A stretch of 64,000 nucleotides of DNA from NCBI RefSeq assembly GCF_040529045.1, contig NZ_CP131914.1:852501-916500 (forward strand), in the 5' to 3' direction. Positions 25,933-35,065 of this stretch are shown here, in pieces (the stretch's first letter is position 1; each line of letters begins with the position of its first letter). The notes below the pieces were generated by a model. It did not search any database and had not been told where the DNA came from. It saw only the letters and a program-made list of their open reading frames with translations. The position numbers were made by a program, and so were the translations under genes. The DNA is from Xanthomonas indica. Its GTDB lineage: Bacteria > Pseudomonadota > Gammaproteobacteria > Xanthomonadales > Xanthomonadaceae.

Positions 25933-25990
25933 CGCCAGGTCGTGTGCCGCGCGGCGCGCGCTGTCGCAGCCGCTGCGCCGCTGCACCGGC

Positions 25991-25996
25991 TAAAAT
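25991..25996 (+). promoter_or_regulatory. -10 element of uvrD (leaderless configuration)
   Basis: TAAAAT lies exactly 6 nt before the GTG start of uvrD. The start codon would be at or next to the mRNA 5' end. Confidence 0.5.
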
Positions 25997-26002
25997 GCGC
26001 GG

Positions 26003-28204
26003 GTGGATGTCTCTCATTTGCTCGACGATCTGAACCCCGCCCAGCGCGAGGCCGTTTCCGCCGCGCCCGGCCACTACCTGGTCCTGGCCGGCGCCGGCTC
26101 CGGCAAGACGCGCGTGCTCACCCATCGCATCGCTTGGTTGCACCAGGTGCATGGCGTGCCGGTGCACGGCATCCTGGCGGTCACCTTCACCAACAAGGCC
26201 GCGGGCGAGATGCGCCACCGCGCCGACCTGCAGTTGCGCAACGGCAGCCGCGGCATGTGGATCGGCACCTTCCACGGCCTGGCGCACCGCCTGCTGCGCC
26301 TGCACTGGCAGGACGCGAAGCTGCCCGAGAGCTTCCAGGTGCTCGACGCCGACGACCAGCTGCGGCTGGTCAAGCGCGTGGTGCAGCAGCTGGAGCTGGA
26401 CGAGGGCAAGTTCCCGCCCAAGCAGATCGTGTGGTGGATCAACCAGCAGAAGGACGAGGGCCGCCGCGCGCAGCACATCCAGCCGGAGCCGCGCGACGAA
26501 TGGGTCACCACCCTGCGCAACGCCTATGCGCTGTACCAGGAGCGCTGCGACCGCGCCGGCCTGGTCGATTTCGCCGAACTGCTGCTGCGCGCGCACGAAC
26601 TGCTGCGCGACACCCCGGCGTTGCTGGCGCATTACCGCGCCCGCTTCGGCGAGATCCTGGTCGACGAATTCCAGGACACCAATGCCATCCAGTACGCCTT
26701 CGTGCGCGTGCTCGCCGGCGACAGCGGCCACGTGTTCGTGGTCGGCGACGACGACCAGGCGATCTACGGCTGGCGCGGCGCCAAGGTCGAGAACGTGCAG
26801 CGCTTCCTCACCGATTTCCCGAGCGCGCAGACCATCCGCCTGGAGCAGAACTACCGCTCCAGCGCCAACATCCTCAACGCCGCCAACGCGGTGATCGCGC
26901 ACAACCCCGACCGCATCGGCAAGCAGCTGTGGACCGACTCCGGCGATGGCGAGCCGATCGACCTGTACGCGGCCTACAACGAGGTGGACGAGGCGCGCTA
27001 CGTGGTCGAGCGCGTGCGCCAATGGGTACGCGACGGCGGCAGCTACAGCGAGGCGGCGGTGCTCTATCGCAGCAACGCGCAGTCGCGCGCGTTCGAAGAG
27101 GCGCTGATCGCCGAGCAGGTGCCGTACCGCGTCTACGGCGGCATGCGCTTCTTCGAGCGCGCCGAAATCAAGGACACCCTGGCCTACCTGCGCCTGGTCG
27201 CCAACCGTGCCGACGATGCGGCCTTCGAGCGCGCGGTCAACACGCCGCCGCGCGGCATCGGCGACCGTACCCTGGACGAGGTGCGGCGCCTGGCGCGCGC
27301 GCAGTCGCTGTCGCTGTGGGCGGCGGCGCAACAGGCCGCGCAGCAGGGCGGCGAACTGGCCGCACGCGCGCGCAACGCGCTGGGCCAGTTCCTCGGCCTG
27401 ATCGAGCAACTGGCCGCGGACGTGGCCGGGCTGCCGCTGCCCGAACAGATCGACCAGGTGCTGGCGCGTTCCACCCTGCGCGATCACTGGAGCAAGGAGA
27501 GCCGCGGCGGGCTGGATTCGGAGTCGCGCACCGACAACCTCGACGAACTGGTGTCGGTGGCCTCGCGCTTCGTCCGCGCCGACGGCGACGAGGACGCCGA
27601 CGAGGGCCGCCAGGCGATGACCGAACTGGTCGCGTTCCTGGCCTACGCCTCGCTGGAGGCCGGCGAAGGCCAGGCCCAGGCCGGCGAGGACGGCGTGCAG
27701 TTGATGACCCTGCACTCGGCCAAGGGCCTGGAATTCCCGCTGGTGTTCCTGGCGGGCATGGAAGACGGCCTGTTCCCCAGTGCGCGTTCGCTGGAAGAGA
27801 GCGGGCGCCTGGAGGAAGAGCGGCGCCTGGCCTACGTCGGCATCACCCGCGCCCGCCACAAGCTGGTGCTGAGCTATGCCGAGTCGCGGCGCATCCACGG
27901 CCAGGACAACTACAACGTGCCCTCGCGCTTCCTGCGCGAGATCCCGCGCGAGCTGCTGCACGAAGTGCGGCCGAAGGTGCAGGTCTCGCGCAGCGCCTCG
28001 CTGGGCGCACCGCGCAGCCTGGGCCACAGCGTGATCGAGGCGCCGGCGATCAAGCTCGGCGCCAACGTGCAGCATCCCAAGTTCGGCGGCGGCGTGGTCA
28101 TCGATTACGAAGGCAGCGGCGCCCACGCCCGCGTGCAGGTGCAGTTCGACGAAGCCGGCGCCAAATGGCTGGTGATGGCGTACGCCAATCTGACGGTGCT
28201 GTAG
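26003..28204 (+). CDS. uvrD: DNA helicase II UvrD
   Basis: 733 residues from a GTG start (MDVSHLLDDLNPAQREAV). Superfamily 1A motifs in order: AGAGSGKTRVLTHRI (Walker A, about 30-44), TFTNKAAGEMRHR, DEFQDTN (Walker B), GDDDQAIYGWRGA, LEQNYRSS, LHSAKGLEFPLVFLAG, EERRLAYVGITRA. The C-terminus has the UvrD Tudor-like end VQHPKFGGGVVIDYEG. It unwinds DNA 3'-5' in nucleotide excision and mismatch repair. Confidence 0.95.
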   Translation: MDVSHLLDDLNPAQREAVSAAPGHYLVLAGAGSGKTRVLTHRIAWLHQVHGVPVHGILAVTFTNKAAGEMRHRADLQLRNGSRGMWIGTFHGLAHRLLRLHWQDAKLPESFQVLDADDQLRLVKRVVQQLELDEGKFPPKQIVWWINQQKDEGRRAQHIQPEPRDEWVTTLRNAYALYQERCDRAGLVDFAELLLRAHELLRDTPALLAHYRARFGEILVDEFQDTNAIQYAFVRVLAGDSGHVFVVGDDDQAIYGWRGAKVENVQRFLTDFPSAQTIRLEQNYRSSANILNAANAVIAHNPDRIGKQLWTDSGDGEPIDLYAAYNEVDEARYVVERVRQWVRDGGSYSEAAVLYRSNAQSRAFEEALIAEQVPYRVYGGMRFFERAEIKDTLAYLRLVANRADDAAFERAVNTPPRGIGDRTLDEVRRLARAQSLSLWAAAQQAAQQGGELAARARNALGQFLGLIEQLAADVAGLPLPEQIDQVLARSTLRDHWSKESRGGLDSESRTDNLDELVSVASRFVRADGDEDADEGRQAMTELVAFLAYASLEAGEGQAQAGEDGVQLMTLHSAKGLEFPLVFLAGMEDGLFPSARSLEESGRLEEERRLAYVGITRARHKLVLSYAESRRIHGQDNYNVPSRFLREIPRELLHEVRPKVQVSRSASLGAPRSLGHSVIEAPAIKLGANVQHPKFGGGVVIDYEGSGAHARVQVQFDEAGAKWLVMAYANLTVL

Positions 28205-28280
28205 GCCGACGCGATGGTGGTATGCCGGGGCGTGCGCGGTGCGCAGGTCGGCCGCCAACCGCTCCGGCGCGCGGACTGCA

Positions 28281-28523
28281 TCATCCCAACGCCGCGGCAG
28301 CCACCACGAACTGCGGCGCAGTCTCGAACTGCGCGATGCGGTCGGAAAGGTGCAGATGATCGTAATCGGCACCCATGCGCTCCATCTCGTCGGCACAATC
28401 CGGCAAGCACTGCGCGATCGCCCTCGGCTCGCCGGGGTCGGCGCACAGCGTGACCTCGGCCATGGCGACAGGCCGTACCGCCTCGACCGCCAGGTCCGAA
28501 AGCGGGTCTCCATGGCGTTTCAT
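28281..28523 (-). CDS. Hypothetical protein, 80 residues
   Basis: Starts MKRHGDPLSDLAVEAVRPVA and ends VVAAAALG. Acidic, with Cys in TLCADPGEP and QCLPDCADEMERMGADYDH, no signal or membrane segment. Amino-acid composition is balanced, unlike the Arg/Ala-rich shadow frames around it, which supports a real gene. No family recognised. It converges with uvrD. Confidence 0.55.
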   Translation of the reverse strand: MKRHGDPLSDLAVEAVRPVAMAEVTLCADPGEPRAIAQCLPDCADEMERMGADYDHLHLSDRIAQFETAPQFVVAAAALG

Positions 28524-28658
28524 GCCGATCCGTCCATGCGCGGTCGCGTTGGTCGCCGCGAGCGTAACAAACGCTGCGTGTGGCGATGCTTGGCTGAGGC
28601 CAAGCGTCGCGGCCTCACCGCGGTGGGGCCGCTGCTAACGCGATTGGCCGCCGCTGTG

Positions 28659-29621
28659 TCAGTCGGTGCCCGCTGCGTGCGGTGGTGCCTGCGTGTCGCG
28701 CCGTCTTCGCGCCTCCAGCACCGCATAGCCAGCACAGGCCAGCAGCAGCGGGCCGAGGTAGTAGAAGGCGCGATAGGCCAGCAATGCCGCCAGCAGGGCC
28801 GACTGCGGCGCCTGCGATCCCAACAGCGGCAGCACCACCGCTTCCAGCACGCCGATGCCGGCCGGCACGTGGGCGATGGCGGTGGCCACGGCCGCCGCCA
28901 GCAGTGCGCCGAGCACCGAGAGGTAGGCCACGCCGGCCGGCATCAGCACGTACAGCAGGGCCCCCATCAGCGCCCAGTTGCCGGCACCCAGGCCGAGTTG
29001 CAGCAGGGCCAGCGGCAACGGCGGCAGGTGCAGGACGTGGCCGCGCACCTGCAGCGTGCGGCCATGCGCGCGCTGGCAGCCGATCAGGTACGCCAGCACG
29101 GCGGCCAGCATCGCGGCGCCGATCCAGGGCAGTGCCGCGCCGCTCAGCGGCCACTGCGCCGGCGTGCGCAGGCGGCCGCTGACCAGCAACGCGCCGGTCA
29201 GCAGCAGGTAGCCCATCCAGTTGGTGGCGATGGCGAAGCCGACCACGCGGCTGATCGTCGCCAGCCCCAATCCGGCGCGTCCATACAGGCGGTAGCGGAT
29301 GCCGGTGCCGCCGATCAGCGCGCCGACATTCAGGCTGAAGGCGTAGGCGATGGTCGCGATCGCCATCACCCGCGGCGTCGGAAGCGCATGCGCCGCGTAG
29401 CGACGCGCGGCCAGGTCGTAGCCGGCATACAGCACATAGCTGGCCAGGCTCAGCCCGGCCGCGGCGGCCAGGGTGCCGGCGCCGTAGCCGGCCAGGGTCG
29501 TGCCGACCTGCGCCCAATCCACGTTGTGCGCCGCGCGGACCAGCAGGACCGCCACCAGCACCAGGAAGGCCAGATAGGCGACGCGGCGCAGCACGCGCCA
29601 GCGTTTGCGCGGGCGGCTCAT
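28659..29621 (-). CDS. YbhN-like UPF0104 membrane protein (lysylphosphatidylglycerol synthase TM family)
   Basis: 320 residues with about eight to nine membrane helices. Signature pieces are YAFSLNVGALIGGTGIRYRLY and AHVPAGIGVLEAVVLPLL, characteristic of UPF0104/LPG-synthase transmembrane proteins. It starts at the ATG at 29621, overlapping the upstream cardiolipin synthase gene by 4 nt. In E. coli the homologous gene ybhN follows clsB in the same order. It may move or modify lipids; function is not established. Confidence 0.85.
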   Translation of the reverse strand: MSRPRKRWRVLRRVAYLAFLVLVAVLLVRAAHNVDWAQVGTTLAGYGAGTLAAAAGLSLASYVLYAGYDLAARRYAAHALPTPRVMAIATIAYAFSLNVGALIGGTGIRYRLYGRAGLGLATISRVVGFAIATNWMGYLLLTGALLVSGRLRTPAQWPLSGAALPWIGAAMLAAVLAYLIGCQRAHGRTLQVRGHVLHLPPLPLALLQLGLGAGNWALMGALLYVLMPAGVAYLSVLGALLAAAVATAIAHVPAGIGVLEAVVLPLLGSQAPQSALLAALLAYRAFYYLGPLLLACAGYAVLEARRRRDTQAPPHAAGTD

Positions 29622-30823
29622 GGTGCGTGCCGCTTGCGCCGCAGCACCGCGGTGCGCGGCGTGCGCTTGGGCAGTCGGCTGGCCCACTGCGGCACGTTGC
29701 GCAGTACATGGAACAGCAGCGGCCGCAGCAGCGGTTGCCAGAAGCGTCCGCGTGGCACCTGCGCCGGCACGACTTCGCGGCAGTGCCGCTGCATCAGCCG
29801 TTGCAGGCGCCCGTGCAGGTCGCGCGCGAAGGCGGCATTGCGGATCACCAGGTTGGCTTCCAGGTTCAGCGCCAGGCTCAGCGGATCCAGGTTGCTCGAT
29901 CCCACCGTGCTCCAGTGGCCGTCGATTACCGCGACCTTGCCGTGGAACGGGCGCTCGCAGTATTCGAAGATCTGCACGCCGGCATCGACCAGATGCCGGT
30001 ACAGCGCGCGTGCGGCGAACAGCGCCAGCGGCGTGTCCGGCTGGCCCTGGAAGATCAGCTTCACCGCCACCCCGCGGCGGGCAGCGGCGCACAGGTCGCG
30101 CAGGAAGCCGTAGCCGGGGAAGAAGTAGGCGTTGGCGAGCACGATCTCGTGGCGCGCGCCGCGGAACGCCTGCCGGTAGGCGCGTTCGATGCTGCGCGAA
30201 CGGCCGGCATTGTCGCGCGGCAGGAAGCAGACCTCGGCCTCGCCGGCGGGCGGCACATCGACCTTTTCCTGCGGCACCCAACCCGCGCCGGTGCCGTGGG
30301 TGTCCAGGGTGCGGCGCACGAACGCGACCATGTCCGCCACCACCGGGCCGTGCACCTCCACCGCATAGTCCTGCTTGGCCTCCGGGCCGAAATCGGCCAG
30401 ATGATCGGCCGACCAGTTGATGCCGCCGATCATGCCGATCCGCCCGTCCACCACCAGCAGCTTGCGGTGCATGCGCCGGAACACGTTCAGGCGCACGCCG
30501 AGCAGGGTCGGCTGCTGGTCGAACAGGCGCAGTTCGGCGCCGGCCTCGGTGAGTTCGCGCACGAAGCCGGGCGAGAGATCCGGCGAGCCGAACGCGTCCA
30601 CCAGCAGGCGCAGGCGCACGCCGCGGCGCGCGGCGGCGACCAGGTGGTCCTTCAGCGCCAGGCCCACCTTGTCCTCGAACCAGATGAAGGTCTCCAGCAG
30701 CACCTCGTGCCGGGCCGCGTCGATCGCGGCGAAGGCGCGCGGGAAATACGCATCGCCGTTCTCCAGCAACTGCAGGCGGTGGCCCTGGCGCCAGCGCGTG
30801 TCGCAGTTCGCAGCCCGGTTCAC
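29618..30823 (-). CDS. clsB: Cardiolipin synthase B-like phospholipase D protein
   Basis: 401 residues, no N-terminal membrane helices. The GTG start at 30823 overlaps the stop of the upstream nuclease-fold gene by 4 nt. Two HKD motifs: HRKLLVVDGRIGMIGGIN (His119) and HGKVAVIDGHWSTVGSSNLD (about residue 300). ClsB of E. coli makes cardiolipin from phosphatidylglycerol and also phosphatidylglycerol from PE and glycerol; the same flanking genes support orthology. Confidence 0.88.
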   Translation of the reverse strand: MNRAANCDTRWRQGHRLQLLENGDAYFPRAFAAIDAARHEVLLETFIWFEDKVGLALKDHLVAAARRGVRLRLLVDAFGSPDLSPGFVRELTEAGAELRLFDQQPTLLGVRLNVFRRMHRKLLVVDGRIGMIGGINWSADHLADFGPEAKQDYAVEVHGPVVADMVAFVRRTLDTHGTGAGWVPQEKVDVPPAGEAEVCFLPRDNAGRSRSIERAYRQAFRGARHEIVLANAYFFPGYGFLRDLCAAARRGVAVKLIFQGQPDTPLALFAARALYRHLVDAGVQIFEYCERPFHGKVAVIDGHWSTVGSSNLDPLSLALNLEANLVIRNAAFARDLHGRLQRLMQRHCREVVPAQVPRGRFWQPLLRPLLFHVLRNVPQWASRLPKRTPRTAVLRRKRHAP

Positions 30824-31560
30824 AGCACGATCCTGGCGTGCAGCGGCGCGTGGTCGGACAGGTGCGACCAGGGGCGGCCGGTCAGCACCCGTGCGGCCTT
30901 GATGCGCACGTTGCGCACATAGATCCGGTCCAGCGGCAGCAGCGGCCAGCGCGCCGGGAAGCTGCGCGCCACGCGCCCGTGCAGGTGCGCGAAGGCCTCG
31001 GTCAGGCCATGCCGCAGCAGCAGCGGATGCCCGCGCTGGCGCCAGTCGTTGAAGTCGCCGGCGACGATCAGCGGCGCCTGTGCCGGCAGTTCGGCGACCA
31101 ACGCGCCGAGCAGGCCGATCTGCCGGCGCCGGTGCGCCTCGCGCAGGCCCAGGTGCACGCAGATCGCGTGCACCGCCACGGCATGCCCGGGGATCTCCAG
31201 CACCGCATGCAGCAGTCCGCGGTGTTCGTGGCCGGCGATGGAGACGTCGCGGTTGACGAAGGAGGCGATCGGGAAGCGCGACAGCAGCGCGTTGCCGTGG
31301 TGCCCATGCGGATACACCGCATTGCGGCCGTAGGCGAACTGTGGCCACAGCGCGTCGGCGAGGAATTCGTACTGGCTCTGCGCCGGCCAGTCGGCATGGC
31401 GGCCGGCATGCACCTGGTGTTCGCCCAGCACTTCCTGCAGGAACACCAGGTCCGCGGGCAGGGCGCGGATCGCCGCGCGCAGTTCCGGCAGCATGAAGCG
31501 CCGCTTCAGCACGCTGAAGCCCATGTGCGCATTGATGGTCAGCAACTCGATCGCAGGCAT
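30820..31560 (-). CDS. Endonuclease/exonuclease/phosphatase family protein (YbhP-like)
   Basis: 246 residues. Motifs of the EEP fold: ELLTINAHMGF at the start, FLQEVLGEHQ (metal Glu), VAGDFNDWRQRG (Asp/Asn) and LSDHAPLHARIVL at the end (Asp-His). It heads the three-gene unit with clsB and the ybhN-like gene, each overlapping by 4 nt. The substrate could be a nucleic acid or a phospholipid; E. coli YbhP is uncharacterised. Confidence 0.85.
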   Translation of the reverse strand: MPAIELLTINAHMGFSVLKRRFMLPELRAAIRALPADLVFLQEVLGEHQVHAGRHADWPAQSQYEFLADALWPQFAYGRNAVYPHGHHGNALLSRFPIASFVNRDVSIAGHEHRGLLHAVLEIPGHAVAVHAICVHLGLREAHRRRQIGLLGALVAELPAQAPLIVAGDFNDWRQRGHPLLLRHGLTEAFAHLHGRVARSFPARWPLLPLDRIYVRNVRIKAARVLTGRPWSHLSDHAPLHARIVL

Positions 31561-31679
31561 GCCGGGGCAGGACGGACATTACGCCTGCCATTGTCGCCGG
31601 CGTCCGCGTGCGGCGCGTGACGGCGCCGCTGCGCGTGGCCTGCCGCCGCTGCGTTGCCGGCAGCGGCGGCGGTGTCGGC

Positions 31680-33617
31680 TCAGCGCCGTGCGGCGATGAT
31701 CTTGCTCAGGTAGTCCGGCGTGCCCTCGACCCGCACCAGGTGCGGATACTGCAGGCCATCGTGGTAGTTCACCGGCACGTCGCGCACGCCGCCCTGGTAC
31801 TTGAGCGTCAGCACGATCGGCGCGCTGCCGCCCTTGGCGTCGGCGATGGCCTGCTTGAGCGTGTCGCGCGAGTAGTCCTGGCCGTTGACCGCCAGCACCG
31901 TGGCGCCGCTGCTGACCCCGGCCTTGAACGCCGGGCCGTCCCACAGCACGTCGTTGATGCTGGCGTCGTCGTTCATCACCAGGCCGATCGACCAGGCGAA
32001 GTTGTAGCGGTGCCGCGCCGACTGGTGGCGGCCGTCGTACTGCTTCTCGAACGCGCTGGGCTGGTCGGTGTACACCAGCGTCCAGCCGCTGGCCTGCAGG
32101 CCTTCCAGCAGCGGCGGGTCCACCTGGTACACGCGCCGGTTGATGTAGTCGGCCCAGTCGTAGTGGACCACGCCATCGAGCGCGGCGATGACGTCGTCGA
32201 AGGTATAGGTCTTGACCGCGAAACTGCCGTCGTCGATGCCGAAGAACGCCTTGGCCACGTCGTCCAGCGACTTGCGTCCGCCGCTCATCGCGCGCAGCTT
32301 GGCGTCCACCGCCAGCCACACCATCTGCCCGCCGCTGTAGTAGTCCTCGCTCATCTGCCAGCTGCGGTAGGGCAGCGGCGCGCGATGCGCGGCGGTGGGG
32401 TCGTTGGTGGTGTCCTCCAGCGAGCGCCAGCGGAAGCCGGCGCGGTTGCGGTCGTAGTTGGCCGCGGTCATCGCCAGCGCGTCGCGGAACTGCTGCGGCG
32501 TCCACATCCCGGCGCGTGCGGTCAGCACATACCCCCAGTACTGGGTCTGGCCCTCGTAGACCCACAGCAGCGAGTCGCCCATCGGCACGTTGAAGGCGGG
32601 CGTCCACAGGTCGGCCGGGCGCCGGAACTTGCCGTTCCACGAGTGCGTGTACTCGTGCGCGAGCAGGTCGCGGTCCGGGGCGTTCTCGTCCCAGGCGCTG
32701 AAGTAGTCGGCGGCCAGTCCGTTCTCGCTGGACTGGTGGTGCTCCAGGCCGTTGCCGCCGAGCACGTCCGACAGCGAGAACAGGAAGTCGTAGTGCGCGT
32801 AGTGGTGCGAGCCGAACAGCTTGATCGCCTGCACAGGCAGGTTGCGGTGCACCTGCAACTGCTCGGCGCTGATGTCCAGGAACCGCGGCGCGTCGGCGAC
32901 CACGTCCAGGTGCACCGGCGCGCCGCCGGCCGGGGTCAGGTCCACGCGCTTGAAGTAGCGCCCGGCATAGATCGGCGAGTCGACCAGGGTGGTGAAGTCC
33001 ACCGGCTTGAAGGTGGTGGTGGCGCCGTTGCGGCTGGCGGTCTCCAGCGCGGTGCCGAACTCCCAGCCGGCCGGCAGGGTCACGCTGGGCACCACGGTGA
33101 TGCCGCGGGTGTCGTGGCCGGCCGGGTATAGCGCCACCTTGTTCCACTCCAGCTGCAGCATCTTGTCGGTCATCTCGAAGCCGTCGTCGCGCGGCGACAG
33201 GTACTGGAAGCTGGCGTCGATCGCGCTCACGCCCTGCGGCACGTCGACGTGGAAGCTATACACGTCGAAGGTGTCGCGGCGCCACGGCAGCGGCTTGCCG
33301 TTGGCGGTGAGGGTGAGGCCGGCCAGCATCGCCACCGGCCCGCTCGGCGAATGGTCGCCCGGGATCCACTGCGGGTACTGCAGGGTCAGCCGCCCGGCGC
33401 TGACCGGGATGGTCTCGCGCACCCGGTAGATGCCCTGGCGCACGTCGCCAGCGTCCACCTGCAGGGTCAGCGTGCCGGGGTAGGGCGTGTCCTGCGGCGC
33501 CGGCACGTCGGGCGTGCGCACCACCTGCGCCTGCGCGGCGCCGGCGAGCGCCAGGCCGATGCCGAGGACCAGCGCCCGGCGGGCGCGACGGGAGACGGGG
33601 AAAGCGGTGGCGGACAT
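31680..33617 (-). CDS. M61 family metallopeptidase with PDZ domain
   Basis: 645 residues from the ATG at 33617, where a signal peptide begins (MSATAFPVSRRARRALVLG ... AAQAQ). The zinc site HEYTHSW is near residue 321, in the context LLAHEYTHSWNGKFRRP with the distal Glu of VYEGQTQYWG. A C-terminal PDZ domain (ATVLAVNGQDYSRD) precedes the end at VEGTPDYLSKIIAARR. M61 peptidases (glycyl aminopeptidase type) act in the periplasm; substrates here are unknown. Confidence 0.9.
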   Translation of the reverse strand: MSATAFPVSRRARRALVLGIGLALAGAAQAQVVRTPDVPAPQDTPYPGTLTLQVDAGDVRQGIYRVRETIPVSAGRLTLQYPQWIPGDHSPSGPVAMLAGLTLTANGKPLPWRRDTFDVYSFHVDVPQGVSAIDASFQYLSPRDDGFEMTDKMLQLEWNKVALYPAGHDTRGITVVPSVTLPAGWEFGTALETASRNGATTTFKPVDFTTLVDSPIYAGRYFKRVDLTPAGGAPVHLDVVADAPRFLDISAEQLQVHRNLPVQAIKLFGSHHYAHYDFLFSLSDVLGGNGLEHHQSSENGLAADYFSAWDENAPDRDLLAHEYTHSWNGKFRRPADLWTPAFNVPMGDSLLWVYEGQTQYWGYVLTARAGMWTPQQFRDALAMTAANYDRNRAGFRWRSLEDTTNDPTAAHRAPLPYRSWQMSEDYYSGGQMVWLAVDAKLRAMSGGRKSLDDVAKAFFGIDDGSFAVKTYTFDDVIAALDGVVHYDWADYINRRVYQVDPPLLEGLQASGWTLVYTDQPSAFEKQYDGRHQSARHRYNFAWSIGLVMNDDASINDVLWDGPAFKAGVSSGATVLAVNGQDYSRDTLKQAIADAKGGSAPIVLTLKYQGGVRDVPVNYHDGLQYPHLVRVEGTPDYLSKIIAARR

Positions 33618-33900
33618 GCGCGGCTCCGAAGGGCGAGGGGGGCAGAAGCGCGGAACGTTAGCACCTGCCGTCGCCACCGGTGCAGCGGCGGCGGCCCGGC
33701 TGCCGAAGCGCCAGGCGATGCCGTTCATGCACGTGCTGCGCGCGCTGGCGGCAGCCGGAGGGCGACGACGCGAACGCGGCGTCCTTCCGGTGCCTGGCGG
33801 CAGCGCGGCCTGGCCGGTCTGGCGCGGTGCAGATCGCTCACAAGCGAGGCGTCGTCAGCCCCCTTGGACGCCCGACGCCACGGCCGGGCAGCCCGTCGCT

Positions 33901-34197
33901 TCAGTCCTTCAGCGCCCCGTCGCTCGGATCGCTGGCGGCGTAGGTCGAGGTCGGCAGCTCCGCAGCGTGCGGATGCCGCAGCGCCTCGCGCAGCGGTGCG
34001 GGCAGGTGCTCGACGGCCAGGATCACCTTGCCGAAATGCACGTCGCGCACCGCGCTGGACGGCACCACGAAATCACCGCCGTTCTCGATATTGATGACGA
34101 AGGCCGCGCCGCCGTCGCGCACCTCGCGCACCGCGCCCACACCGACCTCGCCGTCGGCGACGAACACCATCTGGCCTGCTTCCACACGCTGGGACAT
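33901..34197 (-). CDS. Hypothetical protein with PRC-barrel-like N-terminus
   Basis: 98 residues from the ATG at 34195-34197. It begins MSQRVEAGQMVFVADGEVGV, followed by short beta-like stretches (AAFVINIENGGDFVVPSSAVRDVHFGKVIL) that resemble DUF2171/PRC-barrel proteins, and a proline-rich tail. No signal or membrane segment. The 283-nt gap upstream of the M61 gene and the 222-nt gap to the acetyltransferase gene show no other feature. Confidence 0.65.
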   Translation of the reverse strand: MSQRVEAGQMVFVADGEVGVGAVREVRDGGAAFVINIENGGDFVVPSSAVRDVHFGKVILAVEHLPAPLREALRHPHAAELPTSTYAASDPSDGALKD

Positions 34198-34419
34198 CGC
34201 GCACCGCCTTGTCTGGGGAAAACGTCCGCGCGGCCTCGCAAGCGCCTGCACGGTCGTCCGATGATCGGACGCGGATGCGTTGCTGGACAGTGAATGCGGC
34301 GTGGCGCGCAGGTCACGACGTCGCCGCGGTCTGCGCGTCGTGACCCAGGGCGGCGCGCGTTGGTCGTCACGCAGCGCGATGCGATCATGCCGGTTCGACC
34401 ACTGCCTGGGAGGGCAAGG

Positions 34420-34980
34420 ATGCGCAGCGAGAAAGAGAAGATGCTGGCCGGCGAGGCCTATCGTCCCAACGATGCACAGCTGCAGGCCGAGCAGGACGCG
34501 GCCAGTGCCTGGATGCTGCGCTACAACGCGGCACTGGCCGAGCCGCCGGCGCGGCGCCACGCGCTGCTGGTCGAAGGGCTGGGCGCGGTCGGACGCGGCA
34601 CGGTGGTGCGACCGCCGTTCCATTGCGACTACGGCTACAACATCCATCTCGGCGAGGACGTATTCCTCAACTTCAACTGCGTGATCCTGGACGTGGCGCC
34701 GGTGCACATCGGCGCCGGTACCCAGATCGGGCCGGCGGTGCAGATCTACGCGGCCGATCATCCGCGCGAAGCCGCACAGCGTGCCGAAGGGCTGGAACTG
34801 GGGCGGTCGGTGACGATCGGGCGCAACGTCTGGATCGGTGGCGGCGCGATCGTGCTGCCGGGCGTGACCATCGGCGACGATGCGGTGATCGGCGCCGGCA
34901 GCGTGGTCACCCGCGACGTGCCGGCCGGTGCGCGCGTGGCCGGCAATCCGGCACGCCTGCTGAAGCCGCACAGCGCCTGA
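34420..34980 (+). CDS. Sugar O-acetyltransferase (maltose O-acetyltransferase type)
   Basis: 186 residues from the ATG at 34420, preceded by AGGGCAAGG. MLAGEAYRPNDAQLQAEQ is the Mac N-terminal helix domain; the left-handed beta-helix follows with GYNIHLGEDVFLNFNCVILD, AVQIYAADHP (catalytic His), IGRNVWIGGGAIVLPGVTIG and GAGSVVTRDVPAG. It transfers acetyl from acetyl-CoA to a sugar hydroxyl. The physiological acceptor is unknown. Confidence 0.92.
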   Translation: MRSEKEKMLAGEAYRPNDAQLQAEQDAASAWMLRYNAALAEPPARRHALLVEGLGAVGRGTVVRPPFHCDYGYNIHLGEDVFLNFNCVILDVAPVHIGAGTQIGPAVQIYAADHPREAAQRAEGLELGRSVTIGRNVWIGGGAIVLPGVTIGDDAVIGAGSVVTRDVPAGARVAGNPARLLKPHSA

Positions 34981-34982
34981 AT

Positions 34983-35024
34983 TTGATCCGGGTCAAGGCG
35001 GGCGCCACGCAACGGGTGTGCAAT
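34983..35024 (+). promoter_or_regulatory. FNR/ANR-like box and -10 of the universal stress gene
   Basis: TTGATCCGGGTCAA (34983-34996) differs from the FNR consensus TTGATnnnnATCAA at one base. TGCAAT at 35019-35024 is a -10 candidate; with a start near 35031 the box is centred at -41.5, the class II position for FNR activation. Confidence 0.65.
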
Positions 35025-35065
35025 GCTGTCCTAGCCGCCGCGCGCGGCGTCACCGGAGGCACCCC

